From Planosporangium spinosum (GTDB taxonomy: Bacteria; Actinomycetota; Actinomycetes; Mycobacteriales; Micromonosporaceae), in NCBI RefSeq assembly GCF_049999945.1, contig NZ_JBLYUB010000015.1:123759-187758 (forward strand): a stretch of DNA of 64,000 nucleotides, given 5' to 3'. A program made the position numbers and the translations under genes. Below, piece after piece: positions 31,794 to 42,002 of the stretch. Under the pieces are notes generated by a model. It searched no databases, had not been told where the DNA came from, and worked only from the letters and a program-made list of their open reading frames with translations. The first letter of the stretch is position 1, and each line of letters starts with the position of its first letter.

Positions 31794-32999
31794 ATGAGCA
31801 CCGACGACGAGGCGACCGGCGCGGCTCCCGACGGGGCGGACGACGAGGCGACCGGCGCGGCTCCCGACGGGGCGACCGGCGCGGCTCCGGTACGCAGGCG
31901 GGTGGTCCTGACCGGCATCAGTTCGCGGACCTGGGAGCACCCGGCCGACCGGGGCGCCCTGTCCGCGCTGCGTGAACTGCGCGGCTTCGACGACGTCCTC
32001 AAGGCCCTGTCCGGCCTGTGGAACGAGCGGGCGTTGCGGCTGGAGTACCTCGGCAGCGCGATCCGGGTCGACCACCGGCAGTACCCGCGGGTCTACCGGC
32101 TGTTCGCCGAGGCGGCCGCCACCCTCGACGTGACGGAGCTGCCCGAGCTGTACGTGCAGTACGACCGCTCGATCAACGGCATGTGCATCGGCATGTCCAA
32201 GCCGTTCATCGTGATCAACTCTGGTGCGCTGGAGCTGCTCGACGACTCCGAGCTGCGCTGCCTGCTCGGCCACGAGATCGGACACCTGCTCAGCGGGCAC
32301 GCCGTCTACCGGACGATGGCGATGATCCTGCACGACTGGGCCACCCGGCTGTCCTGGCTGCCGGTCGGGGCGCTGGCGCTGCGCGCCATCTCGGCGGGGC
32401 TGCGGGAATGGTGGCGCAAGGCCGAGCTGTCCGCCGACCGGGCGGGCCTGCTCGCCAGCCAGGACCCGCACGCGTCGCTGCGGCTGAACATGAAACTCGC
32501 CGGCGGTGGTGACCTGTCCGAGATCGACGTCACCGCGTTCCTCGAACAGGCCGCCGAGTACGACCGGGCCGGCGACCTGCGGGACAGCATGATCAAGATC
32601 GGGATGGTGCTGGACCGCACCCACCCGTTGCCGGTCGGCCGGGCGGCGGCGCTGCGCGCGTGGGTCGACTCGGGGGAGTACCAGCGCATCCTCGGCGGCG
32701 AGTACCTGCGCCGCGACGATCCGCGCGCCTCGTCGGTACGCGAGGACGTGAAGGCCGCCGCCGACTCGTACCGGGAGTCGTTCGCCCGGTCGCAGGACCC
32801 GCTGGTGTCGCTGCTGCGCCGCCTCGGCGACGGCGCCGGCGACTGGGTCGGCACCGGCGCCGGACGGGTCCGCGACTGGATGGCCGGCGCGGGCCGCCCG
32901 AGGACCGGGGGCACCGGCACCGGAGGGCAGGAGGCCGACGACGACCCCTGGTCCCAGGCCACGAATCCCGGCGACGAGCGGGGCGGCGAGCAACCCTGA
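31794..32999 (+). CDS. M48-family metallopeptidase
   Basis: 401 residues. The zinc motif LLGHEIGHLLSGH and the downstream Glu in RKAELSADRAG identify an M48 (HtpX/Ste24-like) peptidase. The membrane association is weak: only one hydrophobic stretch (LSWLPVGALALRAISAG) lies between the zinc site and the third ligand. The first 35 residues are a low-complexity repeat (two DDEATGAAPDGA units) and the last 60 are Gly/Asp-rich. GGGAGGGG precedes the ATG. Substrate unknown. Confidence 0.88.
   Translation: MSTDDEATGAAPDGADDEATGAAPDGATGAAPVRRRVVLTGISSRTWEHPADRGALSALRELRGFDDVLKALSGLWNERALRLEYLGSAIRVDHRQYPRVYRLFAEAAATLDVTELPELYVQYDRSINGMCIGMSKPFIVINSGALELLDDSELRCLLGHEIGHLLSGHAVYRTMAMILHDWATRLSWLPVGALALRAISAGLREWWRKAELSADRAGLLASQDPHASLRLNMKLAGGGDLSEIDVTAFLEQAAEYDRAGDLRDSMIKIGMVLDRTHPLPVGRAAALRAWVDSGEYQRILGGEYLRRDDPRASSVREDVKAAADSYRESFARSQDPLVSLLRRLGDGAGDWVGTGAGRVRDWMAGAGRPRTGGTGTGGQEADDDPWSQATNPGDERGGEQP
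31803..31889 (+). repeat. 36-bp in-frame tandem repeat in the M48 gene
   Basis: Two identical 36-bp units and a partial third, encoding the disordered N-terminal tail (DDEATGAAPDGA twice, then TGAAP). Confidence 0.9.
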
Positions 33000-33038
33000 A
33001 CGTAGCCGGGCGGGTAAGGGGAACATACGATCGCGGTC

Positions 33039-34406
33039 ATGACCGCACCCATGACCGAGACCGAACTGCGCGCCGCCATAGACCGTGAACTGCCGGGCGT
33101 ACGAGCGGACCTGGAGCGACTGGTCCGGATTCCGGGCATCGCGTTCGACGGTTTCGACCACAGCCAGGTCGAGCGCTCCGCCGAGGCGGTCGCCGAGCTG
33201 CTGCGCGGCGCCGGGCTGCCCGACGTCCGCATCGTCCGGTCCGGTGGCCAGCCGGCCGTCATCGGCCGCAAGCCGGCCCCGCCCGGCGCGCCGACCGTGC
33301 TGCTCTACGCCCACCACGACGTCCAGCCGCCGGGCGACCTCAGCCAGTGGCGGACCGACCCGTTCGAGCCGGTGGAGCGCGACGGCCGGCTGTACGCGCG
33401 CGGCGCCGCCGACGACAAGGCCGGCATCATGACGCACGTCGCCGCGCTGCGGGCGTTCGGCGACGCGCTGCCCGTCGGTGTCATCGTCTTCGTCGAGGGC
33501 GAGGAGGAGTACGGCTCCGAATCCCTGGAGACGCTGCTGCGCGAGTACCGCGACGACCTCGCCTCCGACGTCATCGTCATCGCCGACTCCGGCAACTGGG
33601 ACGTCGGCCAGCCGGCGCTCACCACCGGGCTGCGCGGCCTGGTCAACGCGTTCGTCGAGGTACGCACGCTCGACCACGCCGTACACAGCGGCATGTTCGG
33701 CGGCGCCGTGCCCGACGCCCTGACCGCCCTGTCCCGGCTGCTCGCCACGCTGCACGACGAGGCCGGCGACGTCGCCGTCGACGGGCTGGCCCGGGGCAGC
33801 GCCGCCCCGCTGGACTACCCCGAAGACCGGTTCCGCCAGGAGTCGGGCATCCTCGACGGGGTCGACCTGATCGGCACCGGCCGGATCGTCGAGCGGCTGT
33901 GGACCAAGCCGTCGATCTCGGTACTCGGCATCGACGCCCCGGCGACCGGTGAGGCGCCGAACGCGCTGGTACCGGCGGCGAAGGCCAAGGTGAGCGTGCG
34001 CATCGCGCCCGGCGACAACTGGAAGTCCGCCTACGAGGCGCTCACCGCGCACCTGGAGCGCCACGCGCCGTGGGGCTCACGCGTGACCGTGACCCTGGAG
34101 AGCGGCGGCGAGCCGTGCGTGGTCGGTACCTCCGGCCCGGCGTACGACGCGGCGCGCGCCGCGTTCGCGCAGGCGTGGGACGGCGTCGCCCCGGTCGACA
34201 TGGGCGTCGGCGGGTCGATCCCGTTCATCGCGACCTTCCAGGAACTGTTCCCCGGCGCCGAGGTGCTCGTCACCGGGGTGGAGGACCCGGACTCGCGGGC
34301 GCACGGCCCGAACGAGAGCCTGCACCTGGCCGAGTTCGCCCGGGGCTGCCTGGCCGAGGCGCTGCTGCTGCACAAGCTGGGCGCCGCCAACTCGGCGGCT
34401 CACTAG
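33039..34406 (+). CDS. M20-family dipeptidase
   Basis: 455 residues, cytosolic. Zinc-site blocks are LLYAHHDVQPPGD (His and Asp), ARGAADDKAGIMTH (bridging Asp), FVEGEEEYGSESL (general base Glu and ligand), IADSGNWD and a C-terminal HGPNESLHLAEF (last His). This is the pattern of M20 dipeptidases/carboxypeptidases of the PepV/CNDP type. A dimerisation domain occupies about 190-320 (GLRGLVNAFVEVRTLDHAVHSGMFGG). It stands alone; the first REP-like hairpin lies just after its stop and probably terminates it. Confidence 0.92.
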   Translation: MTAPMTETELRAAIDRELPGVRADLERLVRIPGIAFDGFDHSQVERSAEAVAELLRGAGLPDVRIVRSGGQPAVIGRKPAPPGAPTVLLYAHHDVQPPGDLSQWRTDPFEPVERDGRLYARGAADDKAGIMTHVAALRAFGDALPVGVIVFVEGEEEYGSESLETLLREYRDDLASDVIVIADSGNWDVGQPALTTGLRGLVNAFVEVRTLDHAVHSGMFGGAVPDALTALSRLLATLHDEAGDVAVDGLARGSAAPLDYPEDRFRQESGILDGVDLIGTGRIVERLWTKPSISVLGIDAPATGEAPNALVPAAKAKVSVRIAPGDNWKSAYEALTAHLERHAPWGSRVTVTLESGGEPCVVGTSGPAYDAARAAFAQAWDGVAPVDMGVGGSIPFIATFQELFPGAEVLVTGVEDPDSRAHGPNESLHLAEFARGCLAEALLLHKLGAANSAAH

Positions 34407-34410
34407 ACCG

Positions 34411-34480
34411 CGACAACTTCCGGGAAGTTGTGGCCTCACGGGTACCCCGAGACCACAACTTCCCGGAAGTTGTGACGACC
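34411..34480. repeat. REP-like double-palindrome hairpin, copy 1
   Basis: Two copies of the palindrome AACTTCC[C/G]GGAAGTT face each other, separated by a GTGGCCTC...GAGACCAC stem and a short loop, so the whole element is one long inverted repeat made of palindromic arms. It sits between the convergent M20 peptidase and response-regulator genes, four bases after one stop and ten bases after the other, so it can terminate both. The same structure occurs at 56.2 kb and 58.1 kb. Confidence 0.85.
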
Positions 34481-34489
34481 TTGGGGAGG

Positions 34490-34944
34490 CTAGGCGCGGG
34501 GCGGGAGCTTCACCACGCTGACGAAGAAGTCGTCGATCTGGCGTACCACCTCGATGAAGCGCTCGAAGTCGACGGGCTTGGTCACGTACGCGTTCGCGTG
34601 CAACTGGTAGCTGCGCACGATGTCCTCATCGGCCTGCGAGGTGGTCAGCACCACCACCGGGATCTGGCGCAGGTCCGGATCGTTCTTGATCTCGGCGAGC
34701 ACCTCCCGGCCGTCACGCCGGGGCAGGTTCAGGTCGAGCAGGATCAGGTCCGGCCGGGCCGCGTCGGCGTACCGGCCCTGCCGGCGCAGGTACGCGATCG
34801 CCTCCGCGCCGTCGTTGACCACCGACAGGTTGTTGCCCACCTTGTGCTCTTCGAACGCCTCCCGCGTCATGAGGACGTCACCGGGGTCGTCCTCGACCAG
34901 CAGCACCTCGATCGGGGTCGCGGACGGGTGGCGCAGGGCGTCGG

Positions 34945-34948
<4 letters not shown>
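34490..34948 (-). CDS. Single-domain response regulator, Rcp1 type
   Basis: 152 residues, a receiver domain only. The acidic pair is in LLVEDDPGDVLM, the phospho-accepting Asp in LILLDLNLPRRDG, with VLTTSQADEDI and TKPVDFERF following. The VEDDPGD opening and the R-Q-G-x-Y insertion are typical of receivers partnered with phytochrome-like kinases. Its ATG overlaps the stop of the sensor kinase gene (ATGA), which supports a direct pair. Confidence 0.9.
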
Positions 34949-36617
<1,669 letters not shown>

Positions 36618-36624
<7 letters not shown>

Positions 36625-37859
36625 TCCGCACCACCCGGGTTGAGCAGCAGCATCGCCACGTCGTCGGCGAGCGGCTCGCCGTTTCGCAGTTCCGCCTGGC
36701 CGACCAGCCACCGCGGCAGCTCGTGCGGCGTGCCGACGCGCTCCCGGTACCCGCGCAGCAGCGCGCACAGCCCGTCGATGCCCAGCCGGTCCTGGGTACC
36801 GCCGCCGAGCCCCTCGATCAGCCCGTCGGTGTAGGTCAGCAGCCCCCAGTCGGAGCCGGGGAGGTCGACGTCGACCGCCGGGCAGGACAGGCCGGGCATC
36901 ACTCCCAGGACCAGGCCGGGGTCCACCTCGCACGGCACGGCGCGCCCGCCGGTCAGCAGGACCGGTGGGGGATGGCCGGCGAGGCGGACGGTGGCCCGGT
37001 TCGCCGGCACGTCGACGCTGACCATCGCCACCGTCGCGAACAGCTCGTCGGAGCGGCGCTCGCTGACCAGGACCTGCTCCAGCGCCGGGAGTACCTCCTC
37101 GTCGGGTACCCGGGCCAACACGAGCGCCCGCCAGGCGACCCGCAGCGTCACCCCGAGCGCGGCCTCCTCCACGCCGTGGCCGCACACGTCGCCCACGAGC
37201 AGTTGCAGCCGGCCCGGGCTGACCTCCACCACGTCGTAGAAGTCGCCGCCGAGCAGGGCCCGGTGCCGGCCCGGCCGGTAGAACGAGACCAGCCCGGCCG
37301 TCGACGGGTCGATCAGCGGCTGGGGGAGCAGGCCGCGCTCCAGCCGCGCCGACTCGGCCTGCCGCAACTCGGCCTCGCGCAGCCGGCGGGCGTTTTCGTC
37401 GGCCCGTTTGCGCTCGACGGCGTAGCGCAGCGCCCGGCTCAGCAGTACCCCGTCGACCTTGCCCTTGACCAGGTAGTCCTGTGCGCCCTCACCCACCGCG
37501 GCGACGCCGAGGTGCTCGTCCTCCAGCCCGGTGAGTACGCAGACCGCGGCGCCCCCGGCCTCGTCCAGCAACTCGCGCAGGCCGCCGAGCCCGCTCGCGT
37601 CGGGCAGCCCGAGGTCGAGCAGCACGCAGTCGACCGACCGCAGCAGCGCCCGGGCCTCCGCCATGCTGGTGGCGATCTGCAACTCGACCGGAGCCTGCGC
37701 CTCGAGCAACAGCTCCTGTACCAGGAACGCGTCGCCCGGGTCGTCCTCGACCAGCAGTACCCGCAGCCGGCCGGCCCGGTCGAACTGCGTCGAACGCACG
37801 AGCTGGTCCAGATGGGCCAGCTCGTGGCGGGTGCTTGGGGTCGTATCGGGGACGGTCAC
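36618..37859 (-). CDS. Receiver-PP2C (SpoIIE) phosphatase
   Basis: 413 residues. An N-terminal receiver domain (LLVEDDPGDAFL, phospho-accepting Asp in CVLLDLGLPDASG, VLTGLEDEHL, LVKGKVDG) is joined by a coiled coil (RKRADENARRLREAELRQAE) to a SpoIIE phosphatase with GGDFYDVV, VGDVCGHGVEEA and PLADDVAMLLLN. This is RsbP/RssB-like: phosphorylation of the receiver would set phosphatase activity towards an anti-anti-sigma factor. The GTG start is supported by GTGGAG upstream; much longer frames are antisense artefacts. It is the first gene of a three-gene operon with the CHASE3 kinase and the Rcp1-like receiver. Confidence 0.9.
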
Positions 37860-37997
37860 GCGGGCAGGCTCCACCCTTCGGCGGCGTTGCGCCTGCCCGT
37901 ACGGTCGACTCCGGCACGCATGGTCGGATCCTCTCCCACCGCGGCTGCTATCGCCAAGCTGGATGAATATTCGGGTGAGTTTCGTGACCAGGATGAG

Positions 37998-38048
37998 CTC
38001 TTCCGCCGGGAAACGCGGCCTCCCGTGCCACGTTTCCCGGCGGAAGAG
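37998..38048. repeat. 18-bp inverted repeat between divergent genes
   Basis: Perfect arms CTCTTCCGCCGGGAAACG / CGTTTCCCGGCGGAAGAG around a 15-nt loop. It lies in a 500-base gap upstream of both flanking genes, so it is not an obvious terminator. Another smaller inverted repeat (CGCCCCCGC / GCGGGGGCG, 38095-38126) follows. The rest of the gap contains no credible ORF. Confidence 0.7.
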
Positions 38049-38367
38049 GCGGTCGTCCGATGGGAGATCTCGACGCCCGCGTGGCGATACGCGACGCCCC
38101 CGCGGCCATGCTGACCAGCGGGGGCGTGACGAAAGGTCGGTGTGCAGGTCGCCTCTCGGCGAGTGGCGCGACGCGGCTCCAGCCGGACGGTATTCCGCGA
38201 AGGCGATGATTGTAGCCCGGGGGACACTCAGCACACCGACGCATTACATAACCGCTCCTGCCAGTACATTGTTCCGCCGTAGCCGTGATCGCGTCCCGGC
38301 GTGTCATCGACGTACCTGTCGGGTACGGCACGGTCGATAGGAACTCGTATGGGGAGGTGGCGCCGTG

Positions 38368-39999
38368 ATGGCCCTCGCGTCCGGACCGGTCCAGGATGCG
38401 CTCAGTGACGTTGCCCGTTTCGTACCCAGGTTCATCGCGTTCATCGCGATTCTGGTCCTCGGTTGGCTCGCCGCCCGGCTGCTCCGCGCCGGTGCGAACC
38501 ACCTGCTGCAACGCATCGGCTTCGACCGGGCGGTGGAGCGCGGAGGCGTGGGGCGGGTGCTGGCGCACACCCGGTACGACGCCCGTGGCCTGATGGCCAC
38601 CCTGGTCTACTACGCCGTCCTGCTGGTCACGCTGCAACTGGCGTTCGGGATCTGGGGACCCAACCCGGTGTCCGATCTCATCGCGGCGATCCTGACCTGG
38701 CTGCCGAAGGCGTTCGTCGCGATCATCATCGTCGTGGTCGCCGCGGCCGTCGCCGCCGCGGTGCGCAACCTGATCACCGGCCTGCTCGGCGGCCTGTCGT
38801 ACGGGCGGCTGCTCGCCGGTACGGTCAGTGCGTTCATCATCGGCATCGGTGTCATCGCCGCGCTGAACCAGATCGGCGTGGCGACGACGGTGACCACGCC
38901 GATCCTCATCGCGGTACTCGCCACCATCGCAGGGATCCTCGTCGTCGGCGTCGGCGGCGGCCTGATCCGGCCGATGCAGCTGCGTTGGGAGTCCTGGCTG
39001 AGCCGGGTCGAGCTGGAACTGCCGCAGGTCCGTGAGCAGGTGCGCGAGGCGGCCGAGCAGCGGCAGGCGGAGCGCGAGGAGGCGGCTCGGCGGGAGGCCG
39101 AGGCACTCGCCGCGGCGGAGGCCGAGCGTGCGGAGGCGGCCCGGTGGGAGGCTGAGGCGCGGGAGGCAGCGGAGCGGGAGGCTGCGGAGCGCGAGGAGGC
39201 GGCTCGGCGGGAGGCTGAGGCGCGGGAGGCGGCCGGGCGGGAGGCAGCGGAGCGCGAGGAGGCGGCCCGGCGGGAGGCTGAGGCGCGGGAGGCGGCCGAG
39301 CGGGAGGCAGCGGAACGCGAGGAGGCGGCCCGGCGGGAGGCCGAGGCACTTGCCGCGGCGGAGGCCGAGCGTGCGGAGGCGGCTCGGCGGGAGGCTGAGG
39401 CGCGGGAGGCTGCGGAGCGCGAGGAGGCGGCCCGGCGGGAGGCCGAGGCGCGGGAGGCGGCTGAACGCGAGGAGGCGGCCCGGCGGGAGGCCGAGGCGCA
39501 GGAGGCTGCTGCCCAGGCGGTCACGGCGCCGACGGAGATCATGCCTACGGTGACCGCCCCCGCAGCGACGTCCCCCGCTGAGACGGCGCCGGAAGCGGCG
39601 CCGGAAGCGGTGGCACCCGTCGAGGCGGCGCCGGAAGCGGCGGCACGGCCGGCGGCGAAGAAGCGCACCGGTCGGCTGACCGCGCGGGAGCGTGCCGAGC
39701 AGGCCGCGGCGCGCCGCGCCGCTGCCGAGGCCGGTACCCTGCCGCAGGCCCCGCCGTCCGACGAGCCGACGGTCGCGCTGCCGGTCGCCAGCCTCGCCGA
39801 GATCGCACCGGAACTGGCGGGTACCGGCGGCGACGCCGGCCAGGACGCCGAGAGGACGCAGCCGATCCAGTTGCCGGCGACCGCGGCGGACGACGACTCC
39901 GAGCGTACGCAGGTCCTGCCCACCCCCGAGGTGGAGCAGCCGGCACCGCCGAAGCCGCCGACCCGACGGCGCGGGCAGGGCGGGACCGGCAGCAAGTAG
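38368..39999 (+). CDS. Membrane protein (MscS/CmpX-like TM-helix repeats) with long Ala/Glu/Arg coiled coil
   Basis: About 543 residues. Four to five membrane helices (FIAFIAILVLGWLAARLL, LVYYAVLLVTLQLAFGI, FVAIIIVVVAAAVAAAV, SAFIIGIGVIAAL, ILIAVLATIAGILVVGVGGGLI) resemble the TM_helix repeats of CmpX-like mechanosensitive proteins, but the MscS beta domain is missing. The cytosolic part is a 150-residue charged helix of near-identical EREEAARREAEAREAA units, then Ala/Pro/Glu-rich sequence. GGGGAGGTGG precedes GTG-ATG. Possibly an envelope-tension sensor or scaffold; function unproven. Confidence 0.78.
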   Translation: MALASGPVQDALSDVARFVPRFIAFIAILVLGWLAARLLRAGANHLLQRIGFDRAVERGGVGRVLAHTRYDARGLMATLVYYAVLLVTLQLAFGIWGPNPVSDLIAAILTWLPKAFVAIIIVVVAAAVAAAVRNLITGLLGGLSYGRLLAGTVSAFIIGIGVIAALNQIGVATTVTTPILIAVLATIAGILVVGVGGGLIRPMQLRWESWLSRVELELPQVREQVREAAEQRQAEREEAARREAEALAAAEAERAEAARWEAEAREAAEREAAEREEAARREAEAREAAGREAAEREEAARREAEAREAAEREAAEREEAARREAEALAAAEAERAEAARREAEAREAAEREEAARREAEAREAAEREEAARREAEAQEAAAQAVTAPTEIMPTVTAPAATSPAETAPEAAPEAVAPVEAAPEAAARPAAKKRTGRLTARERAEQAAARRAAAEAGTLPQAPPSDEPTVALPVASLAEIAPELAGTGGDAGQDAERTQPIQLPATAADDDSERTQVLPTPEVEQPAPPKPPTRRRGQGGTGSK

Positions 40000-40018
40000 T
40001 CGGCACACCGGCAGCGAC

Positions 40019-40067
40019 CACGGACAGGGCCGCCCCCGCGGAAGCGGAGGGGGCGGCCCTGTCCGTG
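40019..40067 (+). terminator. Strong terminator after the coiled-coil membrane protein
   Basis: Perfect 19-bp inverted repeat CACGGACAGGGCCGCCCCC / complement with an 11-nt loop, 19 bases after the stop. It probably also stops read-through from the convergent cyd operon. Confidence 0.88.
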
Positions 40068-40175
40068 TGGCGGGAGGGGTAGCCCGCTCCGCTCCGCGCG
40101 GACTCCTGCGGGTGCGCGGCCGGCCGGGCGGCTGCCGGGCTCTCCGGGGCGCCGGAGGGTGCGGGGGTTCTCCGG

Positions 40176-42002
40176 TCAGCCGCGCCACATCCGCCGGTAC
40201 GGCCCGTCGACCGCGACCAGCGCGTCGTGGCTGCCGCGCTGGACGACCCGCCCGCCGTCGAGGACGACGATCTCGTCCACCTCGGCCAGGCCGGTCAGCC
40301 GGTGCGTGATGAGGACCGTGGTCCGCCCGCGGGTGGCGGCGAGGAGGTCGGCGGTGAGCGCGTCGGCGGTCATCTCGTCGAGGTGCTCGGTAGGCTCATC
40401 CATGATCAGGATGGGGAAGTCCGCCAGCAGCGCGCGGGCCAGCGCGAGCCGGCGTCGCTGGCCGCCCGACAGCCGCGAGCCCTGCTCGCCGACCATCGTG
40501 TCGAGTCCCTTCGGCAGCGAGTCCACCCAGTCCAGCAGTCGGGCCTCGGCGAGCGCGGGGCGCATCCGGGCCTCGTCGGCGTCGGGGGCACCGATCCGGA
40601 GGTTGTCCGCGATCGTCGTGTCGAACAGCCGGGCGTCGTCGGTGAGCAGACCGACCACGGTACGGAGGTCGTCGCCGGCGAGATCACGGGTGTCCACGCC
40701 GTCCAGCGTGACCGTCCCGGCGCTCGGGTCCAGGAACCGGACGAGTACCGCCGCGAGGGTGCTCTTGCCGGAGCCGCTGGGCCCCACGACCGCGACCCGC
40801 CGGCCCGGCGGGAGCGCAAGGGACACCTCATGCAGCACCTCGGGGCCGCCCGGCCACCGGGCGCCCAGCCCGGTCGCCTCCAGCCGGTACGGCGGCTGCG
40901 GCAGGGGTGCCGGTGCGGTCGGTTCGGCCACCGGGTCGGGCTGGTCGAGCAGGTCGAAGACCCGGGTGAGCGCGGCGCGGGCGGTCGCCAGTTGGGCCGC
41001 CGCGGCGGGCAGTCCCGAGACGGTGTCGAAGACCGCCAGCGGGGTGAGCACCACGACGGCGAGCAGGACGCTGTCCAGCGCGCCCGCGGGTACGGCGTGG
41101 GCGCCCAGGGCGAGGGACGCCCACACGCACCCGCCCGTCGCCAGGGACAGCAGGCCCGCGCCGAGGCCCACCCCGGTCGCCGACCGGGAGGCGGCCCGCC
41201 GCAGCCGGGAGTCCGTCGCGGCGAGGGCGGCCAGCCGCCGCTCCGTCGCCCCGTACGCGATCAGGTCCGGCAGGCCGTGCAGCAGGTCGACGGTGGCCGC
41301 GGACAGTTCCCCGCGCAGGTGCGCGGTGCCGCGGTCGGCCCGCCGTGCGGCGGCCTGCTGGACCAGCGGCACGCCGATCGCCACCACCAGTAGCCCGGCG
41401 GTGAGGACCACCGCGGCCGAGGGGAGCAGCGTCGCGACGAACCCGATGGTCAACGCGCCGACCAGGGCGGCGACCAGGTACGGCAGGACCACCCGGACGA
41501 GTACGTCGAGGGCCGCGTCGACGTCGGCGACGAACCGGCTGACCAGGTCACCGGCGCGCAGGAGCGGAAGGGAGGCCGGCGCCAGCCGCTCCAGCCGCTG
41601 GTAGGCGCGTACCCGCAGCCGGGTCAGTACCCGGAACGCCGCGTCGTGCCCGGACAGGCGTTCGAGGTAACGGAACACCCCGCGTGCGATGCCGAACGTG
41701 CGGACCGCCACGATCGCGACGGTCAGGTACAGCACGGGCGGGTGCTGGGCGGCCCGCGAGATCAGCCAGGCCGAGGTCGCGGTGAGGCCGATCGCACTCC
41801 CGGCGGCCAGTACCCCGTAGAGCGCCGCGAGCAGCAGGCGCGGCGCGACCGGCGACGCGAGGCGCAGCAACCGCAGCACCGACCTGCGATCGTGGCGCCG
41901 GGTACGGCCCACAGGCCCCGTACGCGTCCACGATCGCGGAGAGGTGAGGGAGGTGGCGGGGGGAGCGGCGGAGGGGGTCGGGACGGGAGCGGGGGTGGTC
42001 AT
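40176..42002 (-). CDS. cydC: Thiol reductant ABC exporter subunit CydC
   Basis: 608 residues: an ABC exporter half with six membrane helices (about 45-340) and a C-terminal ATPase with Walker A GPSGSGKST, signature LSGGQRRRL, Walker B ILIMDEPTEHLD and H-loop THR. With CydD it exports glutathione/cysteine-type reductants needed for cytochrome bd assembly. The ATG overlaps the cydD stop (ATGA). The first 40 residues are Pro/Ser/Arg-rich and include DNA that forms an inverted repeat; the membrane domain starts only after them. It is the last gene of the operon. Confidence 0.93.
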   Translation of the reverse strand: MTTPAPVPTPSAAPPATSLTSPRSWTRTGPVGRTRRHDRRSVLRLLRLASPVAPRLLLAALYGVLAAGSAIGLTATSAWLISRAAQHPPVLYLTVAIVAVRTFGIARGVFRYLERLSGHDAAFRVLTRLRVRAYQRLERLAPASLPLLRAGDLVSRFVADVDAALDVLVRVVLPYLVAALVGALTIGFVATLLPSAAVVLTAGLLVVAIGVPLVQQAAARRADRGTAHLRGELSAATVDLLHGLPDLIAYGATERRLAALAATDSRLRRAASRSATGVGLGAGLLSLATGGCVWASLALGAHAVPAGALDSVLLAVVVLTPLAVFDTVSGLPAAAAQLATARAALTRVFDLLDQPDPVAEPTAPAPLPQPPYRLEATGLGARWPGGPEVLHEVSLALPPGRRVAVVGPSGSGKSTLAAVLVRFLDPSAGTVTLDGVDTRDLAGDDLRTVVGLLTDDARLFDTTIADNLRIGAPDADEARMRPALAEARLLDWVDSLPKGLDTMVGEQGSRLSGGQRRRLALARALLADFPILIMDEPTEHLDEMTADALTADLLAATRGRTTVLITHRLTGLAEVDEIVVLDGGRVVQRGSHDALVAVDGPYRRMWRG

